Shown: in pieces, positions 17,043 through 27,024 of the stretch | Layout of the letters: every line of letters starts with the position of its first letter | Numbering within the stretch: the first letter of the stretch is position 1 | Origin: Candidatus Kapaibacterium sp. | GTDB lineage: Bacteria > Bacteroidota > Ignavibacteria > Kapaibacteriales > Kapaibacteriaceae | DNA length: 52,569 bases | Reading direction: 5' to 3' | NCBI GenBank assembly: GCA_018882895.1 | Contig: VERF01000012.1 | Span: 1-52,569, forward strand | Translations under genes and position numbers: made by a program | The notes under the pieces: model-generated | The model's input: only the letters and a program-made list of their open reading frames with translations | What the model was told of the DNA's origin: nothing | Databases searched by the model: none

Positions 17043-20000
17043 ATGCGACGTCTTGCCCTCGCGCTCTGCTCGCTTTTGATCTTCGCCGCGAACGCACCGG
17101 CGCAGATCTCCATTCCAAGAACATTTACGTATCAAGGCGTCCTGACAACTCCCAATGGAGATGCAGTGCCCAATGGTCCGTATGAGATCACAATCCGACT
17201 TTATGGCCAGCCAAGCGGAGGCAGCGCACTGTGGGAAGAGGTGCATACCGTCTCGACCCTGAACGGAGTGTTCGACATTGTGATGGGGCGAACGGTCCCA
17301 CTTACCCTGACCTTTAATCAAGAGTACTGGCTAGCCGTCGAGGTAGCCACCGAAGGCGAGATGATCCCGCGTACACGTCTAACAGCTGTGCCGTATGCCC
17401 TGTATGCCGATAGGGCACGAGTGGCCGACAGCGTGTCGATCTCCGCCACGGGCGTCGTAAGGAGCATCAATGGGGTCGATGGCGACCTTGTTCTTGAGGG
17501 CCAAGGTGCCACGACGATCGTTCAGACGGGAAAGAAGTTCACGATAAGCACCCCCGAGGCCGTGCAGCGGATCACGTCACTCGACGGATCGATCGTTGTT
17601 CGACTAACCAACGGAAACGATGTTGATATCGCGATCAAGTCGGTCGACCCTTCTCTGATCCAACGAGCCGGCGCCAACAATGGCGAGGCCCTTGTCTGGG
17701 ACGCCACCACATCCTCATGGCGTCCGAAGCTGATCACGGGTAATGTGACCGACGCTCTGAGAAGGGGCGATGCAGCCGGTGGTGATCTCACGGGCACGTA
17801 TCCGGATCCGCTGATTCGCGAGGGTGCCGTGACAACCGAGAAGATCGCTTTGGATGCCGTGACGACATCGCGCATTGCAAATGGCGCGATTACGACGCCG
17901 AAGATCCAAGATGGAGCCGTTTCGACGCTGAAGATCCAGGATGGAGCCATCACCACCGAGAAGGTGCAGGATTTTGCCATCACATCAACAAAGATGTCGC
18001 AGATGCCCCTTACCCCGGGATCATATGGCTCAAACAACTCGGTACCAGTGATAAACGTCGACAAAGCCGGACGCATCACGGCGATCCAGTCGGTGCCCAT
18101 CGATAACACGCAACCCTTCGGTCCGGCAGGCGGCGATCTTGTTGGCGTATACCCCGATCCCGAGCTCCGGGCAACGGGTGTCGTGCCGGGAACATATGGC
18201 AACAGAACATCTGTGCCACAGTTAACGATCGACACGAAGGGACGCATCACGCAAGCACAGAGTTGGCAGATCCGCCCCGAGTCGCTCGAGCAGTCGGACA
18301 TTCTCATGACGGGACCGATCGACAGCCTGAATCTGCAGATCAAGCCTGCCACGATCGGCACGGATGAACTCAAGGATGTGCCCGGCCTGCCGCTGGTGGC
18401 CCAAGGTAATGCTCTAACGTCGGCCGTGATCACGGTCGACCGAGACGGACGCGTGCGCGAACTCTCGTCGATACCCATCCTGGCCATGAGGCCCGGAGAT
18501 CCGGCAGGGGGCGACCTGATGGGGAACTATCCCAACCCGAGGATCAACTTCAACGTTGTTGGCGGTGACATCATCACGGCCATCAATTTGGAGGATTCGC
18601 TTCTGATTGACGGGGCGCGCATTGAGCCCCCTATAACGATACCGGCCTCGGACATTCAGGCCAGCGGACGTCTCGATTCACTGAACCTGCAGATCAAGGC
18701 CGGCACCGTCAACGGAGCCGAGTTGGCCAATCTTCATCCGTCAGCCATCGGTCCGGTTGGCAGCATCTCGCAGATCCCCGTCGTAAGCATTGATGTAGAC
18801 GGCCGAGTGACGGGACTCTCGGCCGTGACGCTCAACGCTATCAAGGTCGGCGACCCGGCAGGGGGCGACCTGACGGGGACGTATCCGAACCCAACGCTCA
18901 ACGTCACCACGTCGGGCAACACGATCATCAATGCCATCAATAACAGCAGTACGACCACGGTGATCGACGCGTCGAAGATCGAGATGCCGGGCACGTTGGC
19001 AGCGTCTGACCTGAGCGTTACAGGGCCGCTCGACTCGATGAATCTTCAGATAAAGGCATCGACTGTGAACTCGAACGAGCTGATGGACCTGCATGCCGCG
19101 CCCATCGGCCCGATTGGTTCAACGTCTACAACCCCGGTCTTAACGATCGATCGGGACGGACGTGTTGTCGCACTCAGTTCGGTAACCATCTCCGGCACCA
19201 CGCCCGGTGGTCCGGCAGGGGGCGACCTGACGGGCACATATCCGAATCCGACCCTGATCAACACGGGTGTCACTTCGGGCACCTATGGCAACACGAGCGC
19301 CGTGCCGCAGATCACTATCGATCCCAAGGGGCGCATCACCAACGTCAACAACGTTGGCATCACCCCGGTCATGGCCGCAGGATCGGATATGACGGTCACC
19401 GGAATCATCAACTCGATGAACCTCCAGCTCAAGAGCAACACCGTTGGTAGTGATGAACTCGCATCCACCACCGTAACGCCATCAACCTATGGAACTGCCA
19501 CACAGGTGCCACAGTTCACGGTCGATGCCGATGGCCGTATCACCAATGCCCAAAACGTCACGATCTCCGGCACCACACCCGGTGGTCCGGCAGGGGGCGA
19601 CCTGACGGGGACGTATCCGAACCCAACGATCAACATCGCTGCGGCCGGCCCCTCCATCATAAACGCCATCAACAACTCCTCATCGATGACCGTCATCGAT
19701 GCCTCAAGGATCGAACATCCCGGAACAGTCACGGCGTCGGACCTGACGGTGACCGGCCACTTGGATTCCATGGACCTGCAGGTAAAGTCCGGACGCATCG
19801 GCTCGGCCGAGCTGGCGGACCTGCACATGGGCTCCATCGGACCCGTTGGTTCGGCGTCGACCGTTCCGGTTGTGACCATTGATGCCGATGGCCGCGTGAC
19901 CGCACTCACCTCGACAACTATCACTGGCACAACGCCGGGAGGAGCCGCAGGGGGCGACCTGACGGGCACGTATCCAAATCCGACACTGGTGACAACCGGC

Positions 20001-22493
20001 GTGGGCGCCGGCAGCTACGGAAACAGCTCACAGGTTGGCCAGTTCACGGTCGACACCAAGGGGCGCCTGACAAGTGCATCGAATGTCACGATCGTTCCGG
20101 TAACGGCGGCCGGCACCGACGTGACGGTATCCGGCAACATCAACACGATGAATATGCAGCTCGGCACCGCAGTGGTTGGCCCCACGGAGCTGGCATCCAC
20201 CAGCGTCTCGAGCGGAACGTATGGATCTGGCACACAAGTGCCTCAGTTCGTCGTCGATGCTGATGGACGTCTGACGAGTGTAACGAATGTTACGATCACG
20301 GGAACAACCCCGGGCGGAGCAGCAGGGGGCGACCTTACGGGTACGTATCCGAATCCATCACTGATCACCACCGGCGTTACAGCAGATCAATACGGAACAC
20401 CTTCTGCCGTGCCGCAGATCACGGTCGACTCAAAGGGCCGAATTCTCGCAGCATCGAACCTGACGATCGTTCCCGAATCTGTCATCGCCTCAGATGTGAT
20501 CGTGGCAGGCAACATCAACACGATGAACCTGCAGCTGGGTACCGGCGTGGTCGGATCACCCGAACTGGCCTCATCCGGCGTGACAGCGGCAACATATGGC
20601 ACCACGACGCAGATCCCGCAGATCACCATTGATAGTGACGGCCGTATCACCAATGCCACCAACGTTACCATCTCTGGCACAACACCGGGAGGTGTAGCCG
20701 GTGGCGACCTTACGGGAACGTATCCGAATCCAACTCTCGTGCTGACCGGTGTGGCAGCCGGTTCCTATGGCAACGATCATCAGGTGGGTTCGTTCGCCGT
20801 TGATGCCAAGGGCCGCCTGACCACGGCTTCAAATGTCACGATCGTGCCTGTGACGGCAGGTGGCTCAGATGTTACCGTGTCCGGCAACATCAACACCATG
20901 AACCTGCAGCTCGGTAGTAGCGTCGTTGGCCCGACAGAGCTTGCATCGACAAGCGTCACGCTGGGCACGTACGGATCGACAACGCAGGTTCCGCAGTTCA
21001 CCGTTGACGCCGACGGGCGACTGACCAGCGCAACGAACGTGACGATCTCCGGTACCACACCGGGCGGAGCGGCAGGGGGCGACCTGACGGGAACATATCC
21101 GAATCCAACATTGATCACCACCGGCGTCAGTGCCGGCACGTATGGCACCTCGAGCGCAGTGCCGCAGTTCAGCGTCGATGCGAAGGGACGTCTGACCTCG
21201 GCCTCGAATGTGACCATCGTGCCGGCCACGGCCGCCGGATCGGATGCCACGGTTTCAGGCAACATCAATACCATGAATCTTCAACTCGCACCGGATGTCG
21301 TAGGATCAAGCGAGCTTGCCTCCACATCTGTCAGTAGCGGTACTTACGGTACGTCTACGCAGGTTGCTCAGTTCACCGTTGATGCCGACGGTCGCATCAC
21401 GAACGCCACCAACGTCACGATCTCCGGTGCTGCACCATCGGGTCCGGCAGGGGGCGATCTTACCGGCACGTATCCGAACCCATCCCTGATCACCACCGGC
21501 GTCGGTGCCGGCACGTATGGCACCACGAGCGCAGTGCCGCAGTTCAGCGTCGATGCGAAGGGACGTTTGACCTCGGCCTCGAACGTGACCATCGTGCCGG
21601 CCACGGCCGCCGGATCGGATGCTACGGTATCGGGCAACATCAATACGATGAACCTGCAGCTTGGGGCTGATGTGGTCGGTTCGGCAGAGCTGGCTGCGAC
21701 AGCCGTCTCCAGCGGCACCTATGGTACGGCAACTCAGGTACCTCAACTAACGGTCGATGCCGACGGCCGTTTGACAAACGTCACAAACGTTACGATCTCC
21801 GGCACCACACCGGGCGGTTCTGCCGGTGGCGATCTATCAGGCACATATCCAAATCCCACAGTGAGTCGCATTCAGGGCCGCACGGTATCAACCCTGGCTC
21901 CGGCATCGGGCAATGTTCTTACGTGGAACAGCACCTCGAGCTCATGGGAACCGGTCGCGCCATCTTCGTCGAGCTCGCCGACAGGCGCTGCCGGAGGCGA
22001 CCTGAAGGGCACATATCCGAATCCAACGGTGCAGAAGATCCAGAATAAGCTCATCGACTCGAGCATGACCCTGTCGAATCAGGATGTGCTGACGTGGAAC
22101 GACACGACGCAGAAGTGGACCAATACCAAGAAGGGCGAACTCCCGACGGGCGTGTATCTGCGAGAGGGTACTGTGATCGACGTCGGACTGACGCAGACGC
22201 CTGTTGGTGAGTTGAACAACCTCGTCATTCCAGAGGCCGGTCTGATCCGATTCGTCAACTCAACCGTTCAGACCGATGTGACCGGCTTTGCCGGCGGCTC
22301 TGATGGTCGACTTCTGATCGTGTTCAACGGCTCCGGTAAGCAATTGAAGTTCTTCAGCAATGATGGACGTTCAACCACGGCGAACCAGCTTGAGCTGTTC
22401 ATTGCCAGCCGGACGATCAACACGAATGGTCTGATCATGTTCGTGTATATCGCCTCGCTGCAGCGCTGGGTAGAGATCACCCACAATAACTGA
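17043..22493 (+). CDS. Giant secreted repeat protein with 13 AGGDLTGTYPNP motifs
   Basis: About 1816 residues with a signal peptide (LALALCSLLIFAANAPAQ). An N-terminal domain of about 110 residues (ISIPRTFTYQGVLT through RTRLTAVPYALYA) is the kind found at the start of many FCB-group secreted or tail-fibre-like proteins. Then come 13 copies of AGGDLxGxYPNP, spaced about 120 residues, each followed by blocks with VPQxTVDxxGRIT and NTMNLQL. The C-terminal 110 residues (from PTGVYLREGTV) form a distinct beta-rich cap. The plan suggests a long surface fibre or adhesin; no sorting signal is obvious. The ATG at 17043 has GGAG 6 bases upstream. It leads a three-gene operon. Neighbouring units are up to about 95 percent identical in DNA, so copy number may vary. 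Confidence 0.88.
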   Translation: MRRLALALCSLLIFAANAPAQISIPRTFTYQGVLTTPNGDAVPNGPYEITIRLYGQPSGGSALWEEVHTVSTLNGVFDIVMGRTVPLTLTFNQEYWLAVEVATEGEMIPRTRLTAVPYALYADRARVADSVSISATGVVRSINGVDGDLVLEGQGATTIVQTGKKFTISTPEAVQRITSLDGSIVVRLTNGNDVDIAIKSVDPSLIQRAGANNGEALVWDATTSSWRPKLITGNVTDALRRGDAAGGDLTGTYPDPLIREGAVTTEKIALDAVTTSRIANGAITTPKIQDGAVSTLKIQDGAITTEKVQDFAITSTKMSQMPLTPGSYGSNNSVPVINVDKAGRITAIQSVPIDNTQPFGPAGGDLVGVYPDPELRATGVVPGTYGNRTSVPQLTIDTKGRITQAQSWQIRPESLEQSDILMTGPIDSLNLQIKPATIGTDELKDVPGLPLVAQGNALTSAVITVDRDGRVRELSSIPILAMRPGDPAGGDLMGNYPNPRINFNVVGGDIITAINLEDSLLIDGARIEPPITIPASDIQASGRLDSLNLQIKAGTVNGAELANLHPSAIGPVGSISQIPVVSIDVDGRVTGLSAVTLNAIKVGDPAGGDLTGTYPNPTLNVTTSGNTIINAINNSSTTTVIDASKIEMPGTLAASDLSVTGPLDSMNLQIKASTVNSNELMDLHAAPIGPIGSTSTTPVLTIDRDGRVVALSSVTISGTTPGGPAGGDLTGTYPNPTLINTGVTSGTYGNTSAVPQITIDPKGRITNVNNVGITPVMAAGSDMTVTGIINSMNLQLKSNTVGSDELASTTVTPSTYGTATQVPQFTVDADGRITNAQNVTISGTTPGGPAGGDLTGTYPNPTINIAAAGPSIINAINNSSSMTVIDASRIEHPGTVTASDLTVTGHLDSMDLQVKSGRIGSAELADLHMGSIGPVGSASTVPVVTIDADGRVTALTSTTITGTTPGGAAGGDLTGTYPNPTLVTTGVGAGSYGNSSQVGQFTVDTKGRLTSASNVTIVPVTAAGTDVTVSGNINTMNMQLGTAVVGPTELASTSVSSGTYGSGTQVPQFVVDADGRLTSVTNVTITGTTPGGAAGGDLTGTYPNPSLITTGVTADQYGTPSAVPQITVDSKGRILAASNLTIVPESVIASDVIVAGNINTMNLQLGTGVVGSPELASSGVTAATYGTTTQIPQITIDSDGRITNATNVTISGTTPGGVAGGDLTGTYPNPTLVLTGVAAGSYGNDHQVGSFAVDAKGRLTTASNVTIVPVTAGGSDVTVSGNINTMNLQLGSSVVGPTELASTSVTLGTYGSTTQVPQFTVDADGRLTSATNVTISGTTPGGAAGGDLTGTYPNPTLITTGVSAGTYGTSSAVPQFSVDAKGRLTSASNVTIVPATAAGSDATVSGNINTMNLQLAPDVVGSSELASTSVSSGTYGTSTQVAQFTVDADGRITNATNVTISGAAPSGPAGGDLTGTYPNPSLITTGVGAGTYGTTSAVPQFSVDAKGRLTSASNVTIVPATAAGSDATVSGNINTMNLQLGADVVGSAELAATAVSSGTYGTATQVPQLTVDADGRLTNVTNVTISGTTPGGSAGGDLSGTYPNPTVSRIQGRTVSTLAPASGNVLTWNSTSSSWEPVAPSSSSSPTGAAGGDLKGTYPNPTVQKIQNKLIDSSMTLSNQDVLTWNDTTQKWTNTKKGELPTGVYLREGTVIDVGLTQTPVGELNNLVIPEAGLIRFVNSTVQTDVTGFAGGSDGRLLIVFNGSGKQLKFFSNDGRSTTANQLELFIASRTINTNGLIMFVYIASLQRWVEITHNN

Positions 22494-22512
22494 TCCGACA
22501 CAGGAGACCATC

Positions 22513-23436
22513 ATGATACATCAAGCATATCTGACCACGACGCTCACGTGTGTGGGTATGGCAATCACTCTTGTGATGGCCAGCCCCCTGACAGCGCAGC
22601 ATTCGGTTCGAAAGTACCTCATCTCCAACGGTGGTAATGCCGCCACATCGGTCAACAACACCTTCAATGGGTCTCTCGGCCAGCCGGTCATCGGTATCGT
22701 TCAACGTCATCCGAAGCATCTCGAACAAGGCTTCTGGTATGGTGCCAGCCGGATTCATGATGCCAACGGATGGCACACCACGGTGACGCTTCCGCAGATC
22801 ACCGGACGTAATGGCCAGACCATTGAGATACCGATCACCATGGTGTCGACCCAGAAGATGTTCGTTGCGGGCGTCAAGCACTGGACGGCCAGGATCCGCT
22901 TCAATAAGTCAATGCTTGAGCCTCGTGATCTGACCACGATCGAAGAGGCGGACAAACACTACATCGTCACCCTCAAAGGAAGAGCAACGGATACCATCCA
23001 GCGACTTGCTTCCTTTCGGGCATTTGTCCGCCTTGGCAATGACACGGCCACCGATCTGACGTTTGAGTCATTCACGTGGGATGAACCCTCACGCATGCGC
23101 ATCTATGCCGAGAACGGATTGTTCACGGACCTGAGCATTTGCAAGGCAGGTGGACCTCGACTGACCGCCGTGGCTGGCCATCCAATCCTGCGGGTGATGC
23201 CTCAGCCGATCACGGACAAGGGAGAAGTGATCTGTGACTTCGGTCAGGCCGAAGACATCCAGGTTGTGATCTACGACGGAAATGGCACCGCTGTGCGGGA
23301 GCTGTTCACCGGCAGCGTGCCGGCAGGCGAGTTTCGGTTGCCGTTTACAACCATGGATCTGGCGGCCGGACCGTATGTGATGTCCGTGCGCACGCGCTGG
23401 CATTCTGTGGCTGAGCAATTCATCATCGTACGATAG
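22513..23436 (+). CDS. Secreted protein with T9SS-like C-terminal sorting domain
   Basis: 307 residues with a signal peptide (ending MASPLTAQ). An N-terminal strand pattern ISNGGNAATSVNNTFNGSLGQ to EQGFWYG is common in FCB secreted proteins. A middle domain with cohesin-like strands (VAGVKHWTARIRFN) follows, and the last 80 residues (HPILRVMPQPITDKGEVI to SVAEQFIIVR) match the type A T9SS sorting domain plan of a Pro-containing first strand, D/N-G turn, GxY and final VR. AGGAG lies 6 bases before the ATG. 19 bases after the giant repeat protein; the two may be exported and displayed together. Confidence 0.8.
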   Translation: MIHQAYLTTTLTCVGMAITLVMASPLTAQHSVRKYLISNGGNAATSVNNTFNGSLGQPVIGIVQRHPKHLEQGFWYGASRIHDANGWHTTVTLPQITGRNGQTIEIPITMVSTQKMFVAGVKHWTARIRFNKSMLEPRDLTTIEEADKHYIVTLKGRATDTIQRLASFRAFVRLGNDTATDLTFESFTWDEPSRMRIYAENGLFTDLSICKAGGPRLTAVAGHPILRVMPQPITDKGEVICDFGQAEDIQVVIYDGNGTAVRELFTGSVPAGEFRLPFTTMDLAAGPYVMSVRTRWHSVAEQFIIVR

Positions 23437-23445
23437 GAGAATCCA

Positions 23446-24249
23446 ATGATCACACGAATCAGCACCGCTTGCCGATTGCTTCCGGCCATCGTCTCCTTGC
23501 TTGTCTCCGCAGTGGCGATCACAGCACAAACGCGTCCAACGCTCATGTACGAGAAGATCCGTCTCGGCCTTGCGGCATCGGTCGATCAACGCTTCCTTCA
23601 GGCTGACTTTCCGTCACTGCCCAAGGTGCCGACGTGCTGTCTCGGCTTCGGCAACGAACAGAAGACCGGCTATTCGATCGATGCCGTCGTAGAGGTCCCC
23701 CTATCAATGGGCGTCACCCCATATCTGCGTGCTATGTATACGCAGTTAGGGGGCGACTTCTCGACTGATGAGAAGTTATGGGCATACAACGGGGAGCTGA
23801 CCTCGCGTGAGCTTACTGTTCGACATGACATATCGGCAACCGTACATGCCGTGTTCATTGAACCGGGAGCCAGCTTCAACGTCCTCGGCTTCGACATTGG
23901 ACTTGGCATCCAGTGCGGGTACATCACAGGAACGTCGTTCACGCAGAAGGAATCGATCGTTTCGCCGAATACAATCACGTACGTCGACGGATCGCGCGAA
24001 CGCAACATCCAGTCGGGTTTCCTTTCGGACGTGCGGCACGTCCAATTCGGCGTCAACGCCGGCATTGGTTACGACTTCACGATCCCCAACATGCCGGAGC
24101 TGTCGGTTGGTCCGGAGCTTCAGTACACGTTTGGCATCACGGACATTCTCTACAACACCAATTGGCGCACGAACGTACTTCGGCTGGGCCTAGCCGTGAA
24201 GTATGCCATCGATCTGCCGCCAACCTATCACGAGCGATACGGACGCTGA
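23446..24249 (+). CDS. Outer membrane beta-barrel protein
   Basis: 267 residues with a signal peptide (ending SAVAITAQ) and alternating polar/hydrophobic strands typical of an eight- to ten-stranded barrel (for example PYLRAMYTQLGGDF and LGIQCGYITGTSF). Short segments resemble the N-terminal barrel of the OmpA-family protein at 27025-28968 (FTQKESIVSP against FVQRESVVSP), so the two barrels are related. AGGAG precedes the ATG. Third gene of the operon with the giant repeat protein; it may anchor or export its partners, but that is inference. Confidence 0.8.
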   Translation: MITRISTACRLLPAIVSLLVSAVAITAQTRPTLMYEKIRLGLAASVDQRFLQADFPSLPKVPTCCLGFGNEQKTGYSIDAVVEVPLSMGVTPYLRAMYTQLGGDFSTDEKLWAYNGELTSRELTVRHDISATVHAVFIEPGASFNVLGFDIGLGIQCGYITGTSFTQKESIVSPNTITYVDGSRERNIQSGFLSDVRHVQFGVNAGIGYDFTIPNMPELSVGPELQYTFGITDILYNTNWRTNVLRLGLAVKYAIDLPPTYHERYGR

Positions 24250-24264
24250 CGGGCGGGTGCGCGC

Positions 24265-24280
24265 CCCACGGCTCCGTGGG
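24265..24280. terminator. GC-rich hairpin between convergent genes
   Basis: CCCACGG and CCGTGGG form a 7-bp stem with a 2-base gap, directly next to the stop codon of the minus-strand lipoprotein gene and 16 bases after the plus-strand barrel gene. There is no T run, so termination is only suggested by its place between converging genes. Confidence 0.35.
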
Positions 24281-24880
24281 TCAGTTTGAAAGCTGGCCTC
24301 TTAGAAGCGACCAGGTTGACTCGACGGTGTCACCTGGTCGCTTCGCATCGCGCCAGCGCGAAACACTCCACAGTCCGCTGCGCTCGGGTGTCACGGTCAG
24401 AGCCATTGTGCCGGTGAGAAGCGACGGCAGGGCGGTGATGTTCAGTCGTACCGTCAGTTCGTAGTCGCTTACCCACACCAGGGAGTCGGGCGAGGAGAAG
24501 GCGACCTGCGTGTTCGAGAACACAAGGCTTGGCCGCTGATCAACCGGCAAGCGGCTGATCATGCTCAGGAACGCCTGTCGCTCGCGGTCGGCATTCCATG
24601 ATGAGAAGACGGCCTGGTAGCGTGCGCCAACCTCTGCCGATGGTTCATAGGCATACGTCATGCTGCTTCGCGACGGATCGGCCAGAGACAGCATGAAGTT
24701 CTGCGTGTTCTTCTCGATGACGGCATTGCGCAGATTGTCGACCACGATGAGCGGGCTCGTCGGCGGCTCATACGTTCCGCGATCGCCCGAAGGCTCCTCA
24801 GGTGTGCGCGTTGCACAGCCCCCTGAGATGATCAGCAGCACGATGAGAATCTCATGAAGGGGGCGCCACAGAGTCTTCAC
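24281..24880 (-). CDS. NTF2-like lipoprotein
   Basis: 199 residues. The signal ends in a good lipobox (IISGGC), so the protein is probably a lipoprotein. After a Pro-rich linker come DNLRNAVIEKNTQNFMLSLADP and later strands ending in SGLWSVSRWRDAK, the same plan as the protein at 16005-16541. The GTG at 24880 overlaps the stop of the methyltransferase gene (GTGA) and has GGAGG 4 bases upstream. Last gene of the recR-methyltransferase-lipoprotein run. Confidence 0.75.
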   Translation of the reverse strand: MKTLWRPLHEILIVLLIISGGCATRTPEEPSGDRGTYEPPTSPLIVVDNLRNAVIEKNTQNFMLSLADPSRSSMTYAYEPSAEVGARYQAVFSSWNADRERQAFLSMISRLPVDQRPSLVFSNTQVAFSSPDSLVWVSDYELTVRLNITALPSLLTGTMALTVTPERSGLWSVSRWRDAKRPGDTVESTWSLLRGQLSN

Positions 24881-25641
24881 GGGGCCTCCTTCTCGGCGAT
24901 CAGAATGATGCGATCCGACACGTCCGGCTGAAAGACCTCGCCATGATATGAGCCGAAGGCGCGAGTAGGCCGCAGCCCAACCATCTGCATCATCTGTCGC
25001 AGGTCTTCGGGAGTGTACATCCAGACGCGCTCTTCGAAGGTATGCTCGGCTGAGCATGGATCATTGATGGTGATCCGTTTGCGCACGTAGGGCTCTTCGA
25101 TCCACCGTTCCTGGATGACCGTGGTCTGCCCGATCATCGTCATGGATTCCGGAACCAGAGTGCGCCGCAGCACGTCGGCATTGAAGAAGTCCATCACAAA
25201 GCGCCCGTCCGCAGCAAGGTGATGCTCAACCGCCGCCAGGGCAGCCACGTGCTGCTCGTGCTCGTCGAAGTATCCGAAGCTGGTAAACAAGTTGGCGATC
25301 AGCGCATAGGATTTCGACGGGTAAGGTCCGCGAATGTCGCCAACAACATACCGGGCATTGGCGTGCGCGTTCATGCGGCGCGCATATCCAATGAGATACT
25401 CCGAGTAGTCCAGACCCGTTGTGATGTAGCCCCGTTCGGCCAGGGCGACCGTATGACGTCCGAAGCCGCAGCACAGATCAAGGATCTCAGCTCCGTGCGG
25501 GATGTGCATCGTGTGGTCGATCAGCTGCACAACCTGCCGTGCTTCTTCATCGCTGCGATGTCGGTACAGCTCCATGTACCACGGCGATTCGAACCACGTT
25601 GCGTACCAGGGGCGAGCACCGGAAGTTGTTGGCGTGGTCAT
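24877..25641 (-). CDS. Class I SAM-dependent methyltransferase
   Basis: 254 residues with motif [12 protein letters not shown], then GLDYS (acidic residue for the ribose), a [25 protein letters not shown] motif IV region and a late [12 protein letters not shown]. Family is clear; substrate is not, although the layout recalls methyltransferases acting on small molecules. Coupled by 4-bp overlaps to recR before it and by GTGA to the lipoprotein after it. Confidence 0.88.
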   Translation of the reverse strand: MTTPTTSGARPWYATWFESPWYMELYRHRSDEEARQVVQLIDHTMHIPHGAEILDLCCGFGRHTVALAERGYITTGLDYSEYLIGYARRMNAHANARYVVGDIRGPYPSKSYALIANLFTSFGYFDEHEQHVAALAAVEHHLAADGRFVMDFFNADVLRRTLVPESMTMIGQTTVIQERWIEEPYVRKRITINDPCSAEHTFEERVWMYTPEDLRQMMQMVGLRPTRAFGSYHGEVFQPDVSDRIILIAEKEAP

Positions 25642-26231
25642 ACGACGGTCCGACCCTCGAAGGCACGCGCCAGGGTTGCCTCATCGGCAAACTCCAGATC
25701 CGACCCCATCGGCACGCCGCGCGCGATGCGAGTAACGCGAATGGAAAGGGGCGAGGCAAGCTTGGCGATGTACTGCGTGGTGACCTCGCCCTCGACCGTT
25801 GGGTTGAGGGCAAGGATGAGTTCCTCGACGCCGGGTCCGAGTCGCGCAATGAGTTCTTTCATGCGCAGATCATCCGGTCCGATGCCGTCAAGGGGGCTGA
25901 GGGCTCCGTGCAGGACATGGTACCTACCTCGGAAGTCGCCCGTCCGCTCGATGGCCATGACGTCGGACGGTTGCTCAACGACGCAGATCATCGTTCCCAA
26001 GCGTTTCTCGGACGAACAGATCCCGCACACCTCCACGTCCGTGAAGGTCTGACACACACTGCACTCGCGCACGCGTGCGCGCATCTCCACAAGAGCCGTG
26101 GCGAAATGCTCCACGTCTGAAGTGCTCTGCCGGAGCAGGTGAAAAGCCAAACGTCGGGCTGTCTTCTTTCCGATCGTGGGCAGGGAAGCAAAGAGTTCTA
26201 CGACGCGTTCGATCGATTCTGACGGGAGCAT
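25638..26231 (-). CDS. recR: Recombination protein RecR
   Basis: 197 residues, close to the usual 200. Shows a helix-hairpin-helix ([18 protein letters not shown]), the four-Cys zinc finger [16 protein letters not shown], and a Toprim domain ([12 protein letters not shown]). RecR loads RecA at gaps with RecF/RecO. The frame is open upstream, but the ATG at 26231 gives the family N-terminus. A TATTTTTG box ends only 4 bases before this ATG, so the message may start at or next to the start codon. Overlaps the methyltransferase gene by 4 bp. Confidence 0.96.
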   Translation of the reverse strand: MLPSESIERVVELFASLPTIGKKTARRLAFHLLRQSTSDVEHFATALVEMRARVRECSVCQTFTDVEVCGICSSEKRLGTMICVVEQPSDVMAIERTGDFRGRYHVLHGALSPLDGIGPDDLRMKELIARLGPGVEELILALNPTVEGEVTTQYIAKLASPLSIRVTRIARGVPMGSDLEFADEATLARAFEGRTVV

Positions 26232-26235
26232 GACG

Positions 26236-26243
26236 CAAAAATA
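26236..26243 (-). promoter_or_regulatory. -7 box (TATTTTTG) 4 bases before recR
   Basis: A perfect TAnnTTTG box on the minus strand ends 4 bases before the recR ATG. With the usual distance of about 7 bases, transcription would begin at the start codon, giving a leaderless message. This position is inferred. Confidence 0.45.
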
Positions 26244-26272
26244 CCACCTGCTTGGCCCCCTGTCTGCCGTAA

Positions 26273-26282
26273 TTTCGCGAAA
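26273..26282. promoter_or_regulatory. Palindrome TTTCGCGAAA between recR and pspA
   Basis: A perfect 10-bp palindrome in the divergent region between recR and pspA. It overlaps TAATTTCG, a one-mismatch -7 box reading towards pspA. It could be an operator for envelope-stress control of pspA; no regulator is encoded nearby. Confidence 0.3.
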
Positions 26283-26340
26283 CAAAAACGCGGGTCAGCC
26301 GTCGACGCCGCATCGCCTCCGATACTCAAAAGGAACTCCA

Positions 26341-27024
26341 ATGGGAATCTTTTCACGCATCGCCGACCTGTTCCGTGCAGGAGCTAATGACGCTCTGGAC
26401 CGTGCCGAGGATCCGGAGAAGATGCTCAAGCAGGCGGTTCTGGACATGGAGGAATCCGTCAACCAGACCACGCTGGCTGTTGCCAACGCGATCGCCAATG
26501 AGCGCGGACTCGAAAAACGCATTACGGCACAGAAGGCCGAGAGTGCCAGCTGGCAGGAAAAGGCCATGCAGGCTCTCAATGCCGGACGTGACGACCTTGC
26601 CCGTGCGGCTCTTGAGAAGAAGGCTATTGCCGACAAGAACGTGGCCGAACTGATGCCTACGCACGAGCAGGCGCGCGCAACCACGGCCAAGATCCGTGAG
26701 CAGCTTGATGGGATCAAGCGCAAGCTCGACGAGGCACGCTCGCGCCAGAGCACACTGATCGCCCGCTCACAGGCAGCCAAGGCTCAGGCGCAGATCGCCA
26801 AGTCGGCCGCGGGAATCGGCACGGACGCTTTCAGCAAGTTCGATAAGTATGAAGCCAAGATCGAAAAGCTGGAAGCCGAAGCATCTGCCTTTGAGCAATT
26901 GGCTGGCGAGAACACGCAGCTTGACGAAGAATTCCGAAAGCTCTCGTCGACTGGTAAGGTCGATCAGGACCTGCTCGAACTCAAGCGTCAGATGGGCCTT
27001 CTGGAGCCTCCCAAGGAGGGCTGA
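26341..27024 (+). CDS. pspA: PspA/IM30 family protein
   Basis: 227 residues. Starts with the PspA amphipathic helix MGIFSRIADLFRAGAND and continues as long coiled-coil helices with ALDRAEDPEKMLKQAVLDMEE, the family hallmark. PspA forms ESCRT-III-like assemblies on the inner face of the membrane and protects it under stress. AAGGA lies 7 bases before the ATG at 26341; the longer open frame is not needed. Its stop codon abuts the stop of the convergent OmpA gene with no base between. Confidence 0.95.
   Translation: MGIFSRIADLFRAGANDALDRAEDPEKMLKQAVLDMEESVNQTTLAVANAIANERGLEKRITAQKAESASWQEKAMQALNAGRDDLARAALEKKAIADKNVAELMPTHEQARATTAKIREQLDGIKRKLDEARSRQSTLIARSQAAKAQAQIAKSAAGIGTDAFSKFDKYEAKIEKLEAEASAFEQLAGENTQLDEEFRKLSSTGKVDQDLLELKRQMGLLEPPKEG

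Noticed and set aside
17522-21746. Several long minus-strand open frames inside the giant repeat gene
   Set aside because: They repeat with the same period as the sense units and reflect the repeated DNA, not separate genes.
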